Assembly: GCA_000634115.1 (NCBI GenBank)
Contig: JFLJ01000113.1
Coordinates: 1-64,000, forward strand
Length of the DNA stretch: 64,000 nt
DNA from: Prochlorococcus sp. scB241_528O2
Lineage (GTDB): Bacteria > Cyanobacteriota > Cyanobacteriia > PCC-6307 > Cyanobiaceae
Direction: 5' to 3'
This document shows, piece by piece, positions 50,971-62,290 of the stretch. The notes beneath the pieces were generated by a model, which was not told the origin of the DNA, searched no databases, and saw nothing but the letters and a program-made list of their open reading frames with translations. Made by a program: the position numbers and the translations under genes. Every line of letters starts with the position of its first letter. Positions within the stretch are counted from its first letter, which is position 1.

Positions 50971-52758
50971 CTAATCGATTGCATTTAGTAAATTCAAAAT
51001 AGAACTTTCATCTTGCGTATTTATGAAATCTCCAAAATCTAAATGTGAATTACTTATCCAATGATCAAATAATGGTCGAAGAGTTTTTTCTAAATCGTTA
51101 AGTTCCATTCTTTGTAAGAATGGTTTAGCTAATCTTTGTAGATTTTTACTTCCCCCCATCCATAATTGGTATTTGTTTTGCCCACTACCTACAAGTGCTA
51201 ATTCAGCCATATAAGGTCTTGTACATCCATTTGGACAACCTGTCATTCTAAATAATATTGTCTTTTCTATTTTTAAATCTAATAGTAATTTTTCAATCCT
51301 TTTAAGTACGTCAGGTAAAATTCTTTCTGCCTCAGTCATCGCAAGACCACAAAGTGGTAAAGCTGGACATGCCAAGGCGTGCCTTTGTATTTCATTAATG
51401 TCATCTAAGTTTTCGTATCCAATTTTTGATAGAGATTTTTGAATTTCAATTTTGTTTTTATTAGCAATATTACACAGTAAGATATCTTGATTAGGTGTAA
51501 GTCTTAAATCAAGATTATATTTCTTTACGATAGTAGTAATTGTTTTCTTCTTTTCCCCAGATAATCTTCCTGACAACAAAGGTAAACCTACGAAATGTGA
51601 GGTCTTATTTTGTTTATGCCAACCTAGATAATCAATAAGAACTTGATTTGGTTCTTTTCTTATTTTTTTAATTTCTTTTTTGAAGTACTTTTCTAGGAGC
51701 AATTTTCTGAACCATTTAATACCTTTTCTATGAATAAGGTATTTCATCCTTGAATTTTTTCTTGATTTTCTGTCACCATAATCTCTTTGAATAGCCACAA
51801 TACTTTGTATTAATTCATAAATATCTTGTTCTTTAACATAACCAAGGGGATCTGCAATTCTGGCGAAGGTTTCTTCATTATTATGTGTACGTCCCATACC
51901 ACCTCCAACATAGAAGTTGCACCCTTCTAAGTTCCCATCTTTTGAAGTAAAGGCCACTATCCCAATGTCATTAGTAAGAAGATCAACAGAATTATCTCCA
52001 GGAACTGTCACAGCGCATTTGAATTTTCTAGGTAAATAAGTTGAACCATAGAGAGGCTCATCTTTTATTCCACTAAAAACATTATCTTTAAATTGAAGCC
52101 TCCTAATAGCTTCGATATCTTTGTCAGGTTTTATGGTGTATTCTAAATCCCCGTCTGCCCAAAGTTCTAAAAATGTACCTTGTCCAGCTAATGGTGTGAG
52201 AAGGTCTGCAACTTTTCTAGCTAATTTTCTCGCAATTTTGTAATCAGGTGAATCAAATGGAGCTGCTGGGGCCATTACGTTTCTATTTATGTCTCCACAT
52301 GCAGCTAATGTTGAGCCCATTGAGTTTACAATTGTTTGAATTACTACCTTAAGATTCTCCTTCCTAATTCCATGCATTTGAAAGGCTTGTCTTGTGGTTG
52401 CCCTAAGTGATCCATTACCTAGTTTGTCTGATAATTTATCTAATGCTAAAAATAATTTCCCAGGGATTTCCCCACCTGGACTTCTTAACCTAAGCATCAT
52501 TTGCCAATCTTTACTTTTGCCAGGCTTTCTATTTTCCCTATTATCTTGCTGATAACTACCATGAAATTTCAATAACTGAACTGCATCATTAGTAAAATGA
52601 TCACTCTCATTGACTAGTTCAGTAGCAAGTGGTTCTTTAAGGAATTGGCTGCTTTTTTTGAAATTTTCAAATTTAGAAACCTCTAGTCCATTTGCCAGAC
52701 AAACAGTTTCTTCTTTGGCAGAATCTTTTTTCTTTTTTACTTTCTCAACCTTGATCAA
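50971..52758 (-). CDS. sir: Ferredoxin-sulfite reductase Sir (595 aa)
   Basis: Two SiR/NiR repeats; the 4Fe-4S/siroheme cysteines are in ACPALPLCGLA and TGCPNGCTRPY. Substrate-binding arginines and lysines are in MLRLRSPGGEIPGKL and RATTRQAFQMHGI. Reduces sulfite to sulfide with ferredoxin. The TTG at 52758 is the first start after an in-frame stop. Divergent from glyS. Confidence 0.94.
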   Translation of the reverse strand: MIKVEKVKKKKDSAKEETVCLANGLEVSKFENFKKSSQFLKEPLATELVNESDHFTNDAVQLLKFHGSYQQDNRENRKPGKSKDWQMMLRLRSPGGEIPGKLFLALDKLSDKLGNGSLRATTRQAFQMHGIRKENLKVVIQTIVNSMGSTLAACGDINRNVMAPAAPFDSPDYKIARKLARKVADLLTPLAGQGTFLELWADGDLEYTIKPDKDIEAIRRLQFKDNVFSGIKDEPLYGSTYLPRKFKCAVTVPGDNSVDLLTNDIGIVAFTSKDGNLEGCNFYVGGGMGRTHNNEETFARIADPLGYVKEQDIYELIQSIVAIQRDYGDRKSRKNSRMKYLIHRKGIKWFRKLLLEKYFKKEIKKIRKEPNQVLIDYLGWHKQNKTSHFVGLPLLSGRLSGEKKKTITTIVKKYNLDLRLTPNQDILLCNIANKNKIEIQKSLSKIGYENLDDINEIQRHALACPALPLCGLAMTEAERILPDVLKRIEKLLLDLKIEKTILFRMTGCPNGCTRPYMAELALVGSGQNKYQLWMGGSKNLQRLAKPFLQRMELNDLEKTLRPLFDHWISNSHLDFGDFINTQDESSILNLLNAID

Positions 52759-52845
52759 AGGACCAAAACATATCTCTTTTTATACATTAGCGAAAAGCTT
52801 ATTTAACTGGTAGTAAATTATAGTAATAGAAGTTATATTTTTTTC

Positions 52846-55008
52846 TTGTCTAAATATTTACTTGAGATAGGAACAGAAGAGTTGCCCGCTAAATTTTCTC
52901 ATTCTGTTCTAGAGCAATTTAAATCTCTAATAGAATTTGAATTGGATAAAAAGTTAATAAAATTCAACAATATTGTTGTCACCTCTTCGCCAAGGCGGAT
53001 AGTTCTAATTTTAGAAGGTTTAGTCGATTTTGCAGAAGATAAGATGATAGTAAGAAAAGGACCTAAAGCAAATTCAGCTTTTTTAAATGGATCTCCTACT
53101 AAGGCTGCTTTAGGATTTGCGAATAGTTTGGGTATTGATGTGGGTGAGCTAGAAATAAAAAATACAGAAAAGGGTGATTTTGTTTTTGGTAAGAAAATTG
53201 AAAAGGGACAATCAACAAGAATTTTTTTGTCTTCAATTATTCCTAAATTAGTGAAGAGTCTTCAAGGACCACGATTTATGAAATGGGGAGCGGGGAACAT
53301 AAAATTCTCAAGACCTATTAGGTGGATTGTCTCTATATATAATGATGAGATTCTTGATTTTACTTTTGATGAATGTGATCCAAATATTCAAATAAGTAAT
53401 AAATCAAAAAGTCATAGATTAATTAATGAGGTTTTTGAAGTTCCGAATCCGGACAAATATTTTGAATTATTGAAACAAAAAAGAGTATTAGTTAAGAGAC
53501 ACGAAAGGAAAGAAAAAATTGAAGCTTTAATAAATCATGCTTCTAAATCATTAAATCTGAAACCTGACCTCTCCGAAGGATTGCTTAATGAAATTACTGA
53601 TTTAGTTGAATGGCCAGAGTTAATTATTGGTGAATTTAGTGAAGAATTTCTTGATCTTCCTGTAGAGGTTCTTTCAACAGTCATGAAAAGCCATCAGAGA
53701 TATGTACCTCTTTTATTAAAAAATAATACTTTTTCCAAACTAGATTTAAGTTCTGAAAAAAACATTAGTACAAATTTTTTCGTTATTTCAAATGGTCTTG
53801 AAGAATCAAATAATAATATTGCCAAGGGTAATGAGAAAGTATTGAGGGCAAGGTTTTCAGATGCAAAGTTTTTTGTGTACAGTGATAAAAAAGTTACTTC
53901 AATTGAAAGAAATGAAAAACTTAAATCTGTTTCTTATTTAAAAGGACTTGGAAATATTTCCCAGAGAGTAGAGAGAATAGAGGAAGTTATTAAAAAAATC
54001 CTTATATTTTTAAATGATAATTCTTTAGAAGATAAAAAGATAATAGAAGCTGCAAGATACTGTAAAAACGACTTATGTAGCGAAATTGTTTACGAATTTC
54101 CAGAGTTGCAAGGAATCATGGGTGGTAAATATCTCAAAAATGAGGGATTTAGTGAGGATGTTTGTTTAGCTGTAGCCGAACATTATTTACCTTCTTTTTA
54201 TAAAGATGCTTTGCCTTCTACAAAATATGGTGCATTAGTTTCAATTGCAGATAAGACTGAAACTTTAATCAGTATATTTATTTCAGGTAAGCGTCCAACT
54301 GGATCATCTGATCCTTATGCTTTGAGAAGGAATTTGAATGGAGTTATTAAAATAATTTGGGATTATGAACTTGATTTGCCTTTAGATAATTTATTTAACG
54401 AACTTATTGAATTTTGGAAAATAGCATTCCCGAATTTGAACTTCTCAAAAGAGAAAGTTTTAAGTGATTTAAATGAATTTTTAGTTCAAAGAATTATAAG
54501 TCATCTCGAAGAATTATCACTAAGTAAAGAATTAATCAAGGCAGTTTGTTCTTCTGATGAATTTTCTCAAGAAAAGATATTGAATATTGTTGATCTTAAA
54601 AATAGGATTCAATCCATTCTCAATTTTAGAAAAAAAGAAACTTTTGTTGAAATCCAGAAGGTAATTACTAGAGTAAGCAAATTAGCTAACAGCAGTAATC
54701 TTTCAACAGATGTTTTCTCAACAGGAGATTATGTAAAACCACAACTTTTTGAAAAAGATTGTGAATTGAAAGTTTTTGAGTTTATTAGAGAATTAGAAAA
54801 ACATTTTTCAACAGGTTCTTGCAATTATCAGAAACTTCTAAATTTGTTTGAGATTAATATAAATACTATTGAGGATTTATTTGATAATGAAAAGGGTGTC
54901 CTAGTAATGACAGAGGATATAAAAATAAGAAATAATAGACTCATTTTATTGAGCTTAATTAGAAATTATTCTTTAAAGATCGCTGACTTTACACTTTTGA
55001 ATTCTTAA
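52846..55008 (+). CDS. glyS: Glycyl-tRNA synthetase beta subunit (720 aa)
   Basis: KYLLEIGTEELPAKFSHSVL, RWIVSIYNDEILDF, LPSTKYGALVSIADKTETLI and GSSDPYALRRNLNGVIKIIW match the beta subunit of the tetrameric enzyme; the HD-type middle and DALR-like end are present. TTG start at 52846. Its last 20 bases overlap the end of chlP on the other strand. Confidence 0.96.
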   Translation: MSKYLLEIGTEELPAKFSHSVLEQFKSLIEFELDKKLIKFNNIVVTSSPRRIVLILEGLVDFAEDKMIVRKGPKANSAFLNGSPTKAALGFANSLGIDVGELEIKNTEKGDFVFGKKIEKGQSTRIFLSSIIPKLVKSLQGPRFMKWGAGNIKFSRPIRWIVSIYNDEILDFTFDECDPNIQISNKSKSHRLINEVFEVPNPDKYFELLKQKRVLVKRHERKEKIEALINHASKSLNLKPDLSEGLLNEITDLVEWPELIIGEFSEEFLDLPVEVLSTVMKSHQRYVPLLLKNNTFSKLDLSSEKNISTNFFVISNGLEESNNNIAKGNEKVLRARFSDAKFFVYSDKKVTSIERNEKLKSVSYLKGLGNISQRVERIEEVIKKILIFLNDNSLEDKKIIEAARYCKNDLCSEIVYEFPELQGIMGGKYLKNEGFSEDVCLAVAEHYLPSFYKDALPSTKYGALVSIADKTETLISIFISGKRPTGSSDPYALRRNLNGVIKIIWDYELDLPLDNLFNELIEFWKIAFPNLNFSKEKVLSDLNEFLVQRIISHLEELSLSKELIKAVCSSDEFSQEKILNIVDLKNRIQSILNFRKKETFVEIQKVITRVSKLANSSNLSTDVFSTGDYVKPQLFEKDCELKVFEFIRELEKHFSTGSCNYQKLLNLFEININTIEDLFDNEKGVLVMTEDIKIRNNRLILLSLIRNYSLKIADFTLLNS

Positions 55009-56329
55009 TTTTAATTCCGCCTTTAATTGCATATTTTTTAAGCATTTTTTCAACTTCTTTGTCTTCTCTAACAGCACTATCTACAGGCTTGTAATTTAGT
55101 GGTGCCAATGCTTTACCTCTTAGAATTGATCCAAGAGTAAGCATTGTAAGTTTAATTTGCTGTATTGGTTTCATAGCAACAACTTTTTTATATAAATAAC
55201 TATCAAAAGTTAGCCTTTGAACGTCCATATCATCACACATTTCTACAAAAGCCTCTCTGGCTGAGTCATTCCTGTAAAAAATATTTTGAAGAATTTCCAG
55301 TACCCTATATGTAGTTCCATATTTTTTATCCCATTTCTTTAAGTAATTCTTTAAATCATTTTCAGAAGGGATGATTTCTCCATTCTTTGAAGCTTCAACA
55401 ATTTCTTCAGCACACATTCTACCGCTCTTTGCAGCAAAATATATTCCTTCCCCAGAACTTTTAGTAACATAACCAGCAGCATCTCCTACTAATGCCATTC
55501 TTCCGACAACTCTTCGAGGTCTTGGGTGCTCAGGTATTGGATGAGCTTCTACTTTGATAACCTCACCATTGACAAGCCTTTTTTTTGCTCTGTTTCTTAC
55601 ACCTTCTTGAAGACCCTTGATTAATGATTGATTCTTTTGCATTGTTCCTGTACCTACTGCGACATGATCATATTTAGGGAATACCCATCCATAAAAGTCT
55701 GGAGAGACATCAGTTCCAACATACATTTCAGCTAGGTCTTCATAATAACTCATCTCTTCTTTAGGTAATTTAATCCTTTCTTGAAAAGCTATAGCCACCT
55801 TGTAATCACCAGCATCCATGGCTTTGGCAACTCTACTATTGGCACCATCGGCGCCAATTAATAGATCTACTGTAAGTTCTTTTAATTCGCCTTTCTTATC
55901 TCCAGAAGAATAATCAGAATATGTAAGTTTATATGGCCCTTGGTTGTTATTTCCTGTATCAATTGTAGTGACTAATCCATTAATTAATGTAGCTCCAAGT
56001 TCGGCTGCTCTGTTTCGCATAAAAGCATCCATTACTTCTCTTCTGCACATTCCTATGAATTCATTATCACTTTTGCCATAGACTTTATCTAAACTTATAT
56101 CTACTTCTCGATTTGAAGGAGATATCATTCTCATATGTCTTACTTTCCTATCGATAATTGATTCGGGCAAGTCAAATTCTTCTACCATGCAAAGAGGAAT
56201 AGCTCCTCCACAAGGTTTTGCATTGTCTAGTTTTCTCTCGAAGAGCCAAGTTTTTATTCCAGATTTAGCAAGTATTTCTGCAGTACATGAACCACTTGGA
56301 CCTCCACCAATAACAGCTACCCTCAACAT
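54989..56329 (-). CDS. chlP: Geranylgeranyl reductase ChlP (446 aa)
   Basis: FAD site VIGGGPSGSCTAEIL at 5-20, the conserved PCGGAIPL and VGDAAGYVTKSSGEGIYFA blocks. It hydrogenates geranylgeranyl diphosphate or geranylgeranyl-chlorophyll to phytyl forms for chlorophyll and tocopherol. ATG at 56329. The C-terminus overlaps glyS by 20 bases. Confidence 0.96.
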   Translation of the reverse strand: MLRVAVIGGGPSGSCTAEILAKSGIKTWLFERKLDNAKPCGGAIPLCMVEEFDLPESIIDRKVRHMRMISPSNREVDISLDKVYGKSDNEFIGMCRREVMDAFMRNRAAELGATLINGLVTTIDTGNNNQGPYKLTYSDYSSGDKKGELKELTVDLLIGADGANSRVAKAMDAGDYKVAIAFQERIKLPKEEMSYYEDLAEMYVGTDVSPDFYGWVFPKYDHVAVGTGTMQKNQSLIKGLQEGVRNRAKKRLVNGEVIKVEAHPIPEHPRPRRVVGRMALVGDAAGYVTKSSGEGIYFAAKSGRMCAEEIVEASKNGEIIPSENDLKNYLKKWDKKYGTTYRVLEILQNIFYRNDSAREAFVEMCDDMDVQRLTFDSYLYKKVVAMKPIQQIKLTMLTLGSILRGKALAPLNYKPVDSAVREDKEVEKMLKKYAIKGGIKIKNSKV

Positions 56330-56442
56330 ACGAAAAAAAAATAATACTGTATTAAAAAGCTACATCTTTTTTGCTTATAAAAGTGCATTTCTTAAAATAA
56401 TAGTTAATATCGAAATATGTTTTTATGATTAACCTTTAACTA

Positions 56443-57153
56443 TTGGAACCAAAAAAAGATATAAATGAATTTGATATACCTTTTGCTCAAAGAACTTACT
56501 TAAATAATAATAATTCAACATTATTACAAAAATTATTAATCTATTCCCCATTTCTTTTACTTCTGTTTTCTATAACTCTTTTTAGCTTGATCAGAAAAAT
56601 AGAACTCACCCCTCTGAATATTTTCAGCTCTAAGACTGAGAGAAATTCTAACAATAGAATTTTGGGCCATCTGCCCTATAAAGAAGTTTCTAAAGATAAA
56701 TTAGTTTTAATTGAGCCTAATATTGAAGTACATATTGATATGCGTGATTCTCTATTAAAGATGAGAGAAGAAGCAAAAAAAGATGGAATATATTTGGTTT
56801 TCTTGAGTGGTTATAGATCCATAAATTTGCAAAACGATATTTTTTATTCTTTAAAATCTATCAGAAATCAAGAAGCTGCAGAACGAGCTAGAGTTTCAGC
56901 ACCTCCAGGATATTCTGAGCATAGTACTGGTTTCGCAATTGATATTGGAGATGCTACTCAAAGAGAAACAGATTTTGAGACCGAATTTGAGAATACTAAT
57001 GCCTTTAAATGGTTATTAAAGAATGCTCCAAGGTTTCACTTTAAGTTATCGTTCAATAAAAATAACAAATATATAGATTACGAACCCTGGCATTGGAGAT
57101 ATGAGGGATCAATAGAAGCATTAAAAGTTTTTGAAAGTTCAAATAGAAAATAA
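56443..57153 (+). CDS. D-alanyl-D-alanine carboxypeptidase, VanY type (236 aa)
   Basis: One N-terminal membrane helix (about 32-50) anchors an M15B domain: SEHSTGFAID with His160 and Asp167, and EPWHW with Glu214/His217; FLSGYRS at 120-126. It trims the terminal D-Ala of peptidoglycan stems in the periplasm. TTG start at 56443. Divergent from chlP. Confidence 0.87.
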   Translation: MEPKKDINEFDIPFAQRTYLNNNNSTLLQKLLIYSPFLLLLFSITLFSLIRKIELTPLNIFSSKTERNSNNRILGHLPYKEVSKDKLVLIEPNIEVHIDMRDSLLKMREEAKKDGIYLVFLSGYRSINLQNDIFYSLKSIRNQEAAERARVSAPPGYSEHSTGFAIDIGDATQRETDFETEFENTNAFKWLLKNAPRFHFKLSFNKNNKYIDYEPWHWRYEGSIEALKVFESSNRK

Positions 57154-57279
57154 TAAATCTGAGTGATAAATTATTTGATATGATTATGTTTTTAAAGTCT
57201 TAGAATGAAAATTCTCATAATAAGCATTCTTTGAGTTAGCCTTAATGTATCCAAATAATTATTTATATAAATTTTATAA

Positions 57280-59076
57280 ATGTCATCTTTAATAAAGGAA
57301 ATTAGAAATGTTGCAATTATTGCCCACGTAGATCACGGGAAGACAACTCTCGTAGACGCATTGTTATCTCAATCAGGAATATTTAGAGATAATGAAGTTA
57401 TCCCTACATGTGTAATGGATTCAAATGATCTAGAAAAAGAAAGAGGAATAACAATACTTTCAAAAAATACTGCAGTAAATTATAAAAATACCAGAATTAA
57501 TATTATTGATACACCAGGACATGCTGATTTTGGAGGTGAAGTTGAAAGGGTTTTGGGAATGGTTGACGGTTGTTTACTAATTGTTGATGCAAACGAAGGG
57601 CCAATGCCTCAAACAAGATTTGTTTTAAAAAAAGCATTAGAGAAAGGACTTAGACCTATAGTCTTTGTAAATAAAATTGATAGACCAAGAGTCGTACCAG
57701 AAATAGCAATTGATAAGGTTCTAGATTTGTTTTTAGAATTAGGTGCTGATGATGATCAATGTGATTTCCCTTATCTTTTTGGAAGCGGACTATCTGGCTT
57801 TGCGAAAGAAGAGATGGAATCAAATAGTGATAATATGATGCCCCTCTTTGAAGCTATTATTAGACATGTTCCACCTCCAGTGGGAGACTCAAATAAGCCT
57901 CTTCAACTACAAATAACTACTTTGGACTATTCTGATTTCTTAGGCAGAATTGTAATTGGAAAAATTCATAATGGAACTATAAAAAATGGTCAACAAGCTA
58001 GTTTAATAAAAGAAAATGGCAAAACTATTAAGGGCAAGGTTAGTAAATTATTAGGATTCGAAGGATTACAAAGAATTGATATTAATGAAGCATTTGCAGG
58101 AGATATCGTTGCTGTTTCTGGTTTCGATGATGTAAATATTGGTGAAACCATTGCATGTCCCGATTCTCCTCATCCGCTTCCATTAATAAAGGTTGATGAA
58201 CCCACCTTGAATATGACTTTTGTTGTCAATGATTCCCCATTCGCTGGTAAAGAAGGGAAATTTGTCACCAGCAGACAATTAAAAAATAGATTGGAGAGGG
58301 AACTTTTAACAAATGTTGCACTTAGGGTCGAGGAAACTGATTCTCCTGACAGATTTTCTGTCTCAGGGAGAGGAGAATTACATTTAGGAATTTTGATTGA
58401 AACTATGAGGAGAGAGGGGTTTGAATTCCAAATCTCACAACCTCAAGTGATATTTAGAGAAATTGACGGTGTTGAATGTGAGCCTATTGAGACTTTGGTC
58501 TTAGATGTGCCTGAAGTGTCTGTAGGTTCATGTATAGAGAAACTAGGTTCTAGAAAGGCAGAGATGAAAAACATGCAGACCAGTTCAGATGGGAGGACTC
58601 AATTAGAATTCCTTGTTCCATCAAGAGGACTTATTGGATTTCGTGGTGAATTTGTTCGGATAACCAGAGGTGAAGGTATCATGAGTCACTCTTTTTATGA
58701 ATATAAACCGAAAACAGGAGATTTCGAAACTAGGAGAAATGGAGTTCTTATTGCTTTTGAGGAAGGTGTAGCAACATTTTATGCTTTAAAAAATGCAGAA
58801 GATAGAGGAGTTTATTTTATTAAACCTGGAGTTAAAGTTTATAAAGGAATGATAATTGGGGAGAATAATCGACCTCAAGATCTTGAGTTGAATATATGTA
58901 AAACTAAGCAGTTGACTAACATGAGGTCTGCAGGGGCTGAAGAACTAGATACTTTGCAGTCACCTGTTGATATCACTCTTGAAAGGGCACTTGAATATAT
59001 TGGTCCCGATGAAATGTTAGAAGTGACACCTGAATCAATAAGAATGAGAAAAATAAATAAAAAGAAAAAAAATTAA
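57280..59076 (+). CDS. typA: GTP-binding protein TypA/BipA (598 aa)
   Basis: G1 [11 protein letters not shown]3 [13 protein letters not shown]4 NKIDRP; the BipA C-terminal [11 protein letters not shown] and [16 protein letters not shown]. Ribosome-associated translational GTPase, stress role. ATG at 57280. DUF309 follows after 11 bases. Confidence 0.97.
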   Translation: MSSLIKEIRNVAIIAHVDHGKTTLVDALLSQSGIFRDNEVIPTCVMDSNDLEKERGITILSKNTAVNYKNTRINIIDTPGHADFGGEVERVLGMVDGCLLIVDANEGPMPQTRFVLKKALEKGLRPIVFVNKIDRPRVVPEIAIDKVLDLFLELGADDDQCDFPYLFGSGLSGFAKEEMESNSDNMMPLFEAIIRHVPPPVGDSNKPLQLQITTLDYSDFLGRIVIGKIHNGTIKNGQQASLIKENGKTIKGKVSKLLGFEGLQRIDINEAFAGDIVAVSGFDDVNIGETIACPDSPHPLPLIKVDEPTLNMTFVVNDSPFAGKEGKFVTSRQLKNRLERELLTNVALRVEETDSPDRFSVSGRGELHLGILIETMRREGFEFQISQPQVIFREIDGVECEPIETLVLDVPEVSVGSCIEKLGSRKAEMKNMQTSSDGRTQLEFLVPSRGLIGFRGEFVRITRGEGIMSHSFYEYKPKTGDFETRRNGVLIAFEEGVATFYALKNAEDRGVYFIKPGVKVYKGMIIGENNRPQDLELNICKTKQLTNMRSAGAEELDTLQSPVDITLERALEYIGPDEMLEVTPESIRMRKINKKKKN

Positions 59077-59087
59077 TTATTAATTTC

Positions 59088-59456
59088 ATGAATGAAGAAA
59101 GCACTAAAAGTTTTCAAGATTCCCTTTGTATTGCTTTAAATCTTTTCAATAATCATGAATGGTATGATGCCCATGATGCTTTTGAGGAAATTTGGAATAC
59201 TGTTGACGGTGATGAAAGACAAGTTATTCAGGGAATATTACAAGTATCCGTTTCGCAATTTCACTTAAGTAAAGGGAATTTAAATGGAGCTACTATTTTG
59301 CTTGGAGAAGGTCTAGGGAGAATAAAAACTAGAACTAAGATCAATATAGGTATTGATCTTGAATCCTTCTGCCGATGTTTGGAAGATTTATTGATTAAAT
59401 TACAATGTAAGGAGAATTTAAATGAGCATGACAAACCTTTTTTGAAACTTCTTTAA
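59088..59456 (+). CDS. DUF309 protein (122 aa)
   Basis: ALNLFNNHEWYDAHDAFEEI, W, then DERQVIQGILQVSVSQFHLS and KGNLNGATILLGEG match DUF309 (N-x-HxWYDAHxxLE-x-W). Helical, TPR-like; possible metal or small-molecule binding, function unknown. ATG at 59088. Confidence 0.85.
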   Translation: MNEESTKSFQDSLCIALNLFNNHEWYDAHDAFEEIWNTVDGDERQVIQGILQVSVSQFHLSKGNLNGATILLGEGLGRIKTRTKINIGIDLESFCRCLEDLLIKLQCKENLNEHDKPFLKLL

Positions 59457-59461
59457 AAAAC

Positions 59462-59524
59462 ATGACTATTTTTTTTTTAAGAATTATATTTTTGTTTTTA
59501 TCGCAATCTTTTATTTTTTTTTGA
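59462..59524 (+). pseudogene. Possible remnant 5' end of an lptA-like gene (20 aa)
   Basis: The ATG at 59462 opens only MTIFFLRIIFLFLSQSFIFF, a signal-peptide-like stretch, before TGA at 59522. It is the only thing between DUF309 and lptB, where many cyanobacteria have lptA (OstA). A homopolymer-rich T run could mark a frameshift or deletion. It may equally be chance sequence. Confidence 0.2.
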
Positions 59525-59551
59525 AAATCAGATAATTATTCGGTCTCAAGA

Positions 59552-60283
59552 ATGATGAACTTAAAAATTCAAAATGTATCTCTGACAATCCAAAGGAGGT
59601 TAATAGTAAATGATGTTTCAATAACTGTAGCTCCAGGAGAAGTTGTAGGGTTAATGGGACCTAATGGCGCAGGGAAAACTACTACTTTTAACATTGCAGT
59701 GGGGAATATAAAACCTGATAAAGGAGAAATTATAATGAACGATAAAAACATAACTAATCTACCACTACCAATTAGATCGAGACTTGGATTGGGATATTTA
59801 ACTCAGGAGGCAAGTATCTTTAGAGATCTTACTGTTAAGGAAAATATTGATTTGGCTTTACAAAATTCATCTTATAGTGCTGCGGCAATAAGAAATAGGA
59901 GAGAACAATTAATTAATGAATTTAATTTGAATAAGTTTGTTGATAATTATGGTTTCCAACTATCAGGTGGAGAAAGAAGGAGGTGTGAAATAGCAAGAGC
60001 ACTTTCTGTTGGTAGAAAAGGTCCTAAATATTTGTTGTTGGATGAACCATTTGCTGGAATAGATCCTTTAGCTGTTAATGATTTAAAAAAATTAATTCTT
60101 AAATTAAGCAACAGCGGAGTTGGTATTCTTATTACTGATCATAATGTGAGAGAAACCCTTTTAATTACAAATAAGTCATATGTCTTAAGTGAGGGGAAAA
60201 TATTAGCTTATGGGTCATCACGTAAATTAGCTAATAATCACATTGTAAAGAAGTATTATCTGGGCGAGAATTTCAAACTTTGA
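59552..60283 (+). CDS. lptB: LPS export ABC ATPase LptB (243 aa)
   Basis: Walker A GPNGAGKTT, Q-loop TQEASIFRDLT, signature LSGGERRRCEIAR, Walker B LLLDEPFAGIDP, and TDHNVRETL, the LptB pattern. Two ATG codons (59552, 59555). No lptF/lptG permease follows; ccsA is next. The partner permease must be elsewhere if the complex exists. Confidence 0.88.
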   Translation: MMNLKIQNVSLTIQRRLIVNDVSITVAPGEVVGLMGPNGAGKTTTFNIAVGNIKPDKGEIIMNDKNITNLPLPIRSRLGLGYLTQEASIFRDLTVKENIDLALQNSSYSAAAIRNRREQLINEFNLNKFVDNYGFQLSGGERRRCEIARALSVGRKGPKYLLLDEPFAGIDPLAVNDLKKLILKLSNSGVGILITDHNVRETLLITNKSYVLSEGKILAYGSSRKLANNHIVKKYYLGENFKL

Positions 60284-60395
60284 ACTTCTTTTTGAAAAAT
60301 ATTAAGACTTAAATATTAAAGTTTACTCATTTAATGATGGATTTAAATTATTATTTATTTGTCATTAAAAATGTAAAATTGGCCGAATTTCTAAA

Positions 60396-61352
60396 ATGAT
60401 ATTAGATAATCTTTTTAAAAATTTATTATATGACCCAGTATCAGTTTTAGGTATTTTAGTTTTTTATATTTTATTAGTTAATTTACCAATATCTTTAGGT
60501 GCATTTTTCACAAAAAAATCTTCTTTTATCGTTAGATTACTTACGATTTTAGTGAATTTTTTTATAGCTTTACAATTAATATTTAGGTGGTCTATTTCTG
60601 GCCATTTCCCAATAAGTAATTTATATGAGTCTCTTTATTTTCTTACTTGGGGTATCTCATTGGGACAGCTATTAATTGAGAGGGAATATCAATCTCCAAT
60701 TATCCCTTCAATAGCAATACCTATTGAGTTGTTGACCGTAGCTTTTGCTTGTTTTGTTTTACCTGAGGATTTAAAATTATCTTCCCACCTTGTTCCAGCA
60801 TTAAGATCTAGCTGGTTAATAATGCATGTGAGTGTTGTAATGCTTAGTTATGCGGCACTCATAATAGGTTCTCTACTCTCAGTTTCTGTTTTGTTTATTA
60901 ATAAAAATCAACCTTTACAAATTAGAAGTAGTTCCACAGGTATTGGAGGGTACAAAATAACGAGTAATTTCCCTCAAAATGAAATAATTGATTCAATTGA
61001 ATTTTCTCATTCTGAACAGTTAGATACATTAAGTTATAGATCAATATTAGTAGGATTTGTTCTTTTAACTCTCGGGTTGATTTCCGGTGCGGTTTGGGCT
61101 AATGAGGCATGGGGTACTTGGTGGAGCTGGGATCCAAAAGAAACTTGGGCATTTATCTCATGGTTGTTTTATGCAGCTTATCTGCATATGAGAATAAGTA
61201 AAGGTTGGCAAGGAAGAAAACCAGCTTTACTAGCCTCTACAGGTTTTCTAGTAGTTTTAGTATGTTATTTAGGTGTAAATTTTTTGGGAATAGGTTTACA
61301 TAGTTATGGATGGATATTTGGTAATTTGTTAATTTCATATCATATTTATTGA
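60396..61352 (+). CDS. ccsA: Cytochrome c biogenesis protein CcsA (318 aa)
   Basis: Eight or so membrane helices and the haem-handling motif [13 protein letters not shown] with flanking His ([16 protein letters not shown]). System II haem delivery with Ccs1/CcsB to make c6 and cytochrome f. ATG at 60396. The end overlaps rpe by 7 bases. Confidence 0.93.
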   Translation: MILDNLFKNLLYDPVSVLGILVFYILLVNLPISLGAFFTKKSSFIVRLLTILVNFFIALQLIFRWSISGHFPISNLYESLYFLTWGISLGQLLIEREYQSPIIPSIAIPIELLTVAFACFVLPEDLKLSSHLVPALRSSWLIMHVSVVMLSYAALIIGSLLSVSVLFINKNQPLQIRSSSTGIGGYKITSNFPQNEIIDSIEFSHSEQLDTLSYRSILVGFVLLTLGLISGAVWANEAWGTWWSWDPKETWAFISWLFYAAYLHMRISKGWQGRKPALLASTGFLVVLVCYLGVNFLGIGLHSYGWIFGNLLISYHIY

Positions 61353-62104
61353 GGTTCTGAAAGCACCTTTCCATTTTGTGCTTCTTGAGCAACTTTTCTC
61401 AAGTCTTCACATCCCTCTTTTAACGTTGGGTAAGCAAACATTCCACTGCCTGCAATAAAACAATTAGCACCAGCATCGGCACATTGTGAAATAGTCCAGT
61501 TTGCTTTTATCCCTCCATCAACTTCAATGTCTACATTTAAGTTTTTTTCGATGATAAAGTTTCTTATCTTTCTAATTTTATTTAGCATTGTGGGAATATA
61601 AGCTTGTCCACCAAAGCCTGGATTAACTGTCATGACCAAAACATGATCAACCATATCCATTATGTTTTCAATCATTTCAAATGGAGTATGAGGATTTAAT
61701 GCGACGGAAGGAGAACCTCCTAGGTCTCTTATCCTTCCAAGAATTCTATGAAGATGAATATTTGCTTCTGCATGAGCTATTACTACTCCTGGTTCACCAT
61801 TAGCCCCTTTCGTAGCATTTACATAAGACTCGAGCATGGTTTCACAATTGTACTGACTCACCATTAATTGAGTTTCAAAAGGGACATTGCAATATTTCCT
61901 ACATGCAGCAATCATTTCAGGCCCAAAGGTAAGGTTTGGGACAAAATTTCCATCCATAACATCAAATTGAATTCTATCTACTCCAGCTTCTTCTAACTCT
62001 TTTACACATTCTCCCATATTTGCCCAATCTGCGGGTAATACAGAAGGAATTATTTGAATTGGTCTATTAACACCAGCTAAATTCTTTTGGTTTGACTCAG
62101 TCAT
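61346..62104 (-). CDS. rpe: Ribulose-phosphate 3-epimerase (252 aa)
   Basis: [53 protein letters not shown] and [14 protein letters not shown] with all metal His/Asp positions visible. Calvin cycle and pentose phosphate enzyme. ATG at 62104. Divergent from glpX, so two Calvin-cycle genes share one 186-base promoter region. Confidence 0.96.
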   Translation of the reverse strand: MTESNQKNLAGVNRPIQIIPSVLPADWANMGECVKELEEAGVDRIQFDVMDGNFVPNLTFGPEMIAACRKYCNVPFETQLMVSQYNCETMLESYVNATKGANGEPGVVIAHAEANIHLHRILGRIRDLGGSPSVALNPHTPFEMIENIMDMVDHVLVMTVNPGFGGQAYIPTMLNKIRKIRNFIIEKNLNVDIEVDGGIKANWTISQCADAGANCFIAGSGMFAYPTLKEGCEDLRKVAQEAQNGKVLSEPQ

Positions 62105-62290
62105 TTAATTTTTAAAATATTTAATAAAGATACTATATTTAGTTGTTTATTCCTAATTTCAAGTCACGGCCTGATAAAGTAACAGCTGTAAAGAGTTAAA
62201 AAAGCTTATCAGCATAAAAATTCTTATGAAAAATGACATTTTTTATGAGATTATACTCAAAACCTTTTAGAAATCCTTAAAAATTTAATT

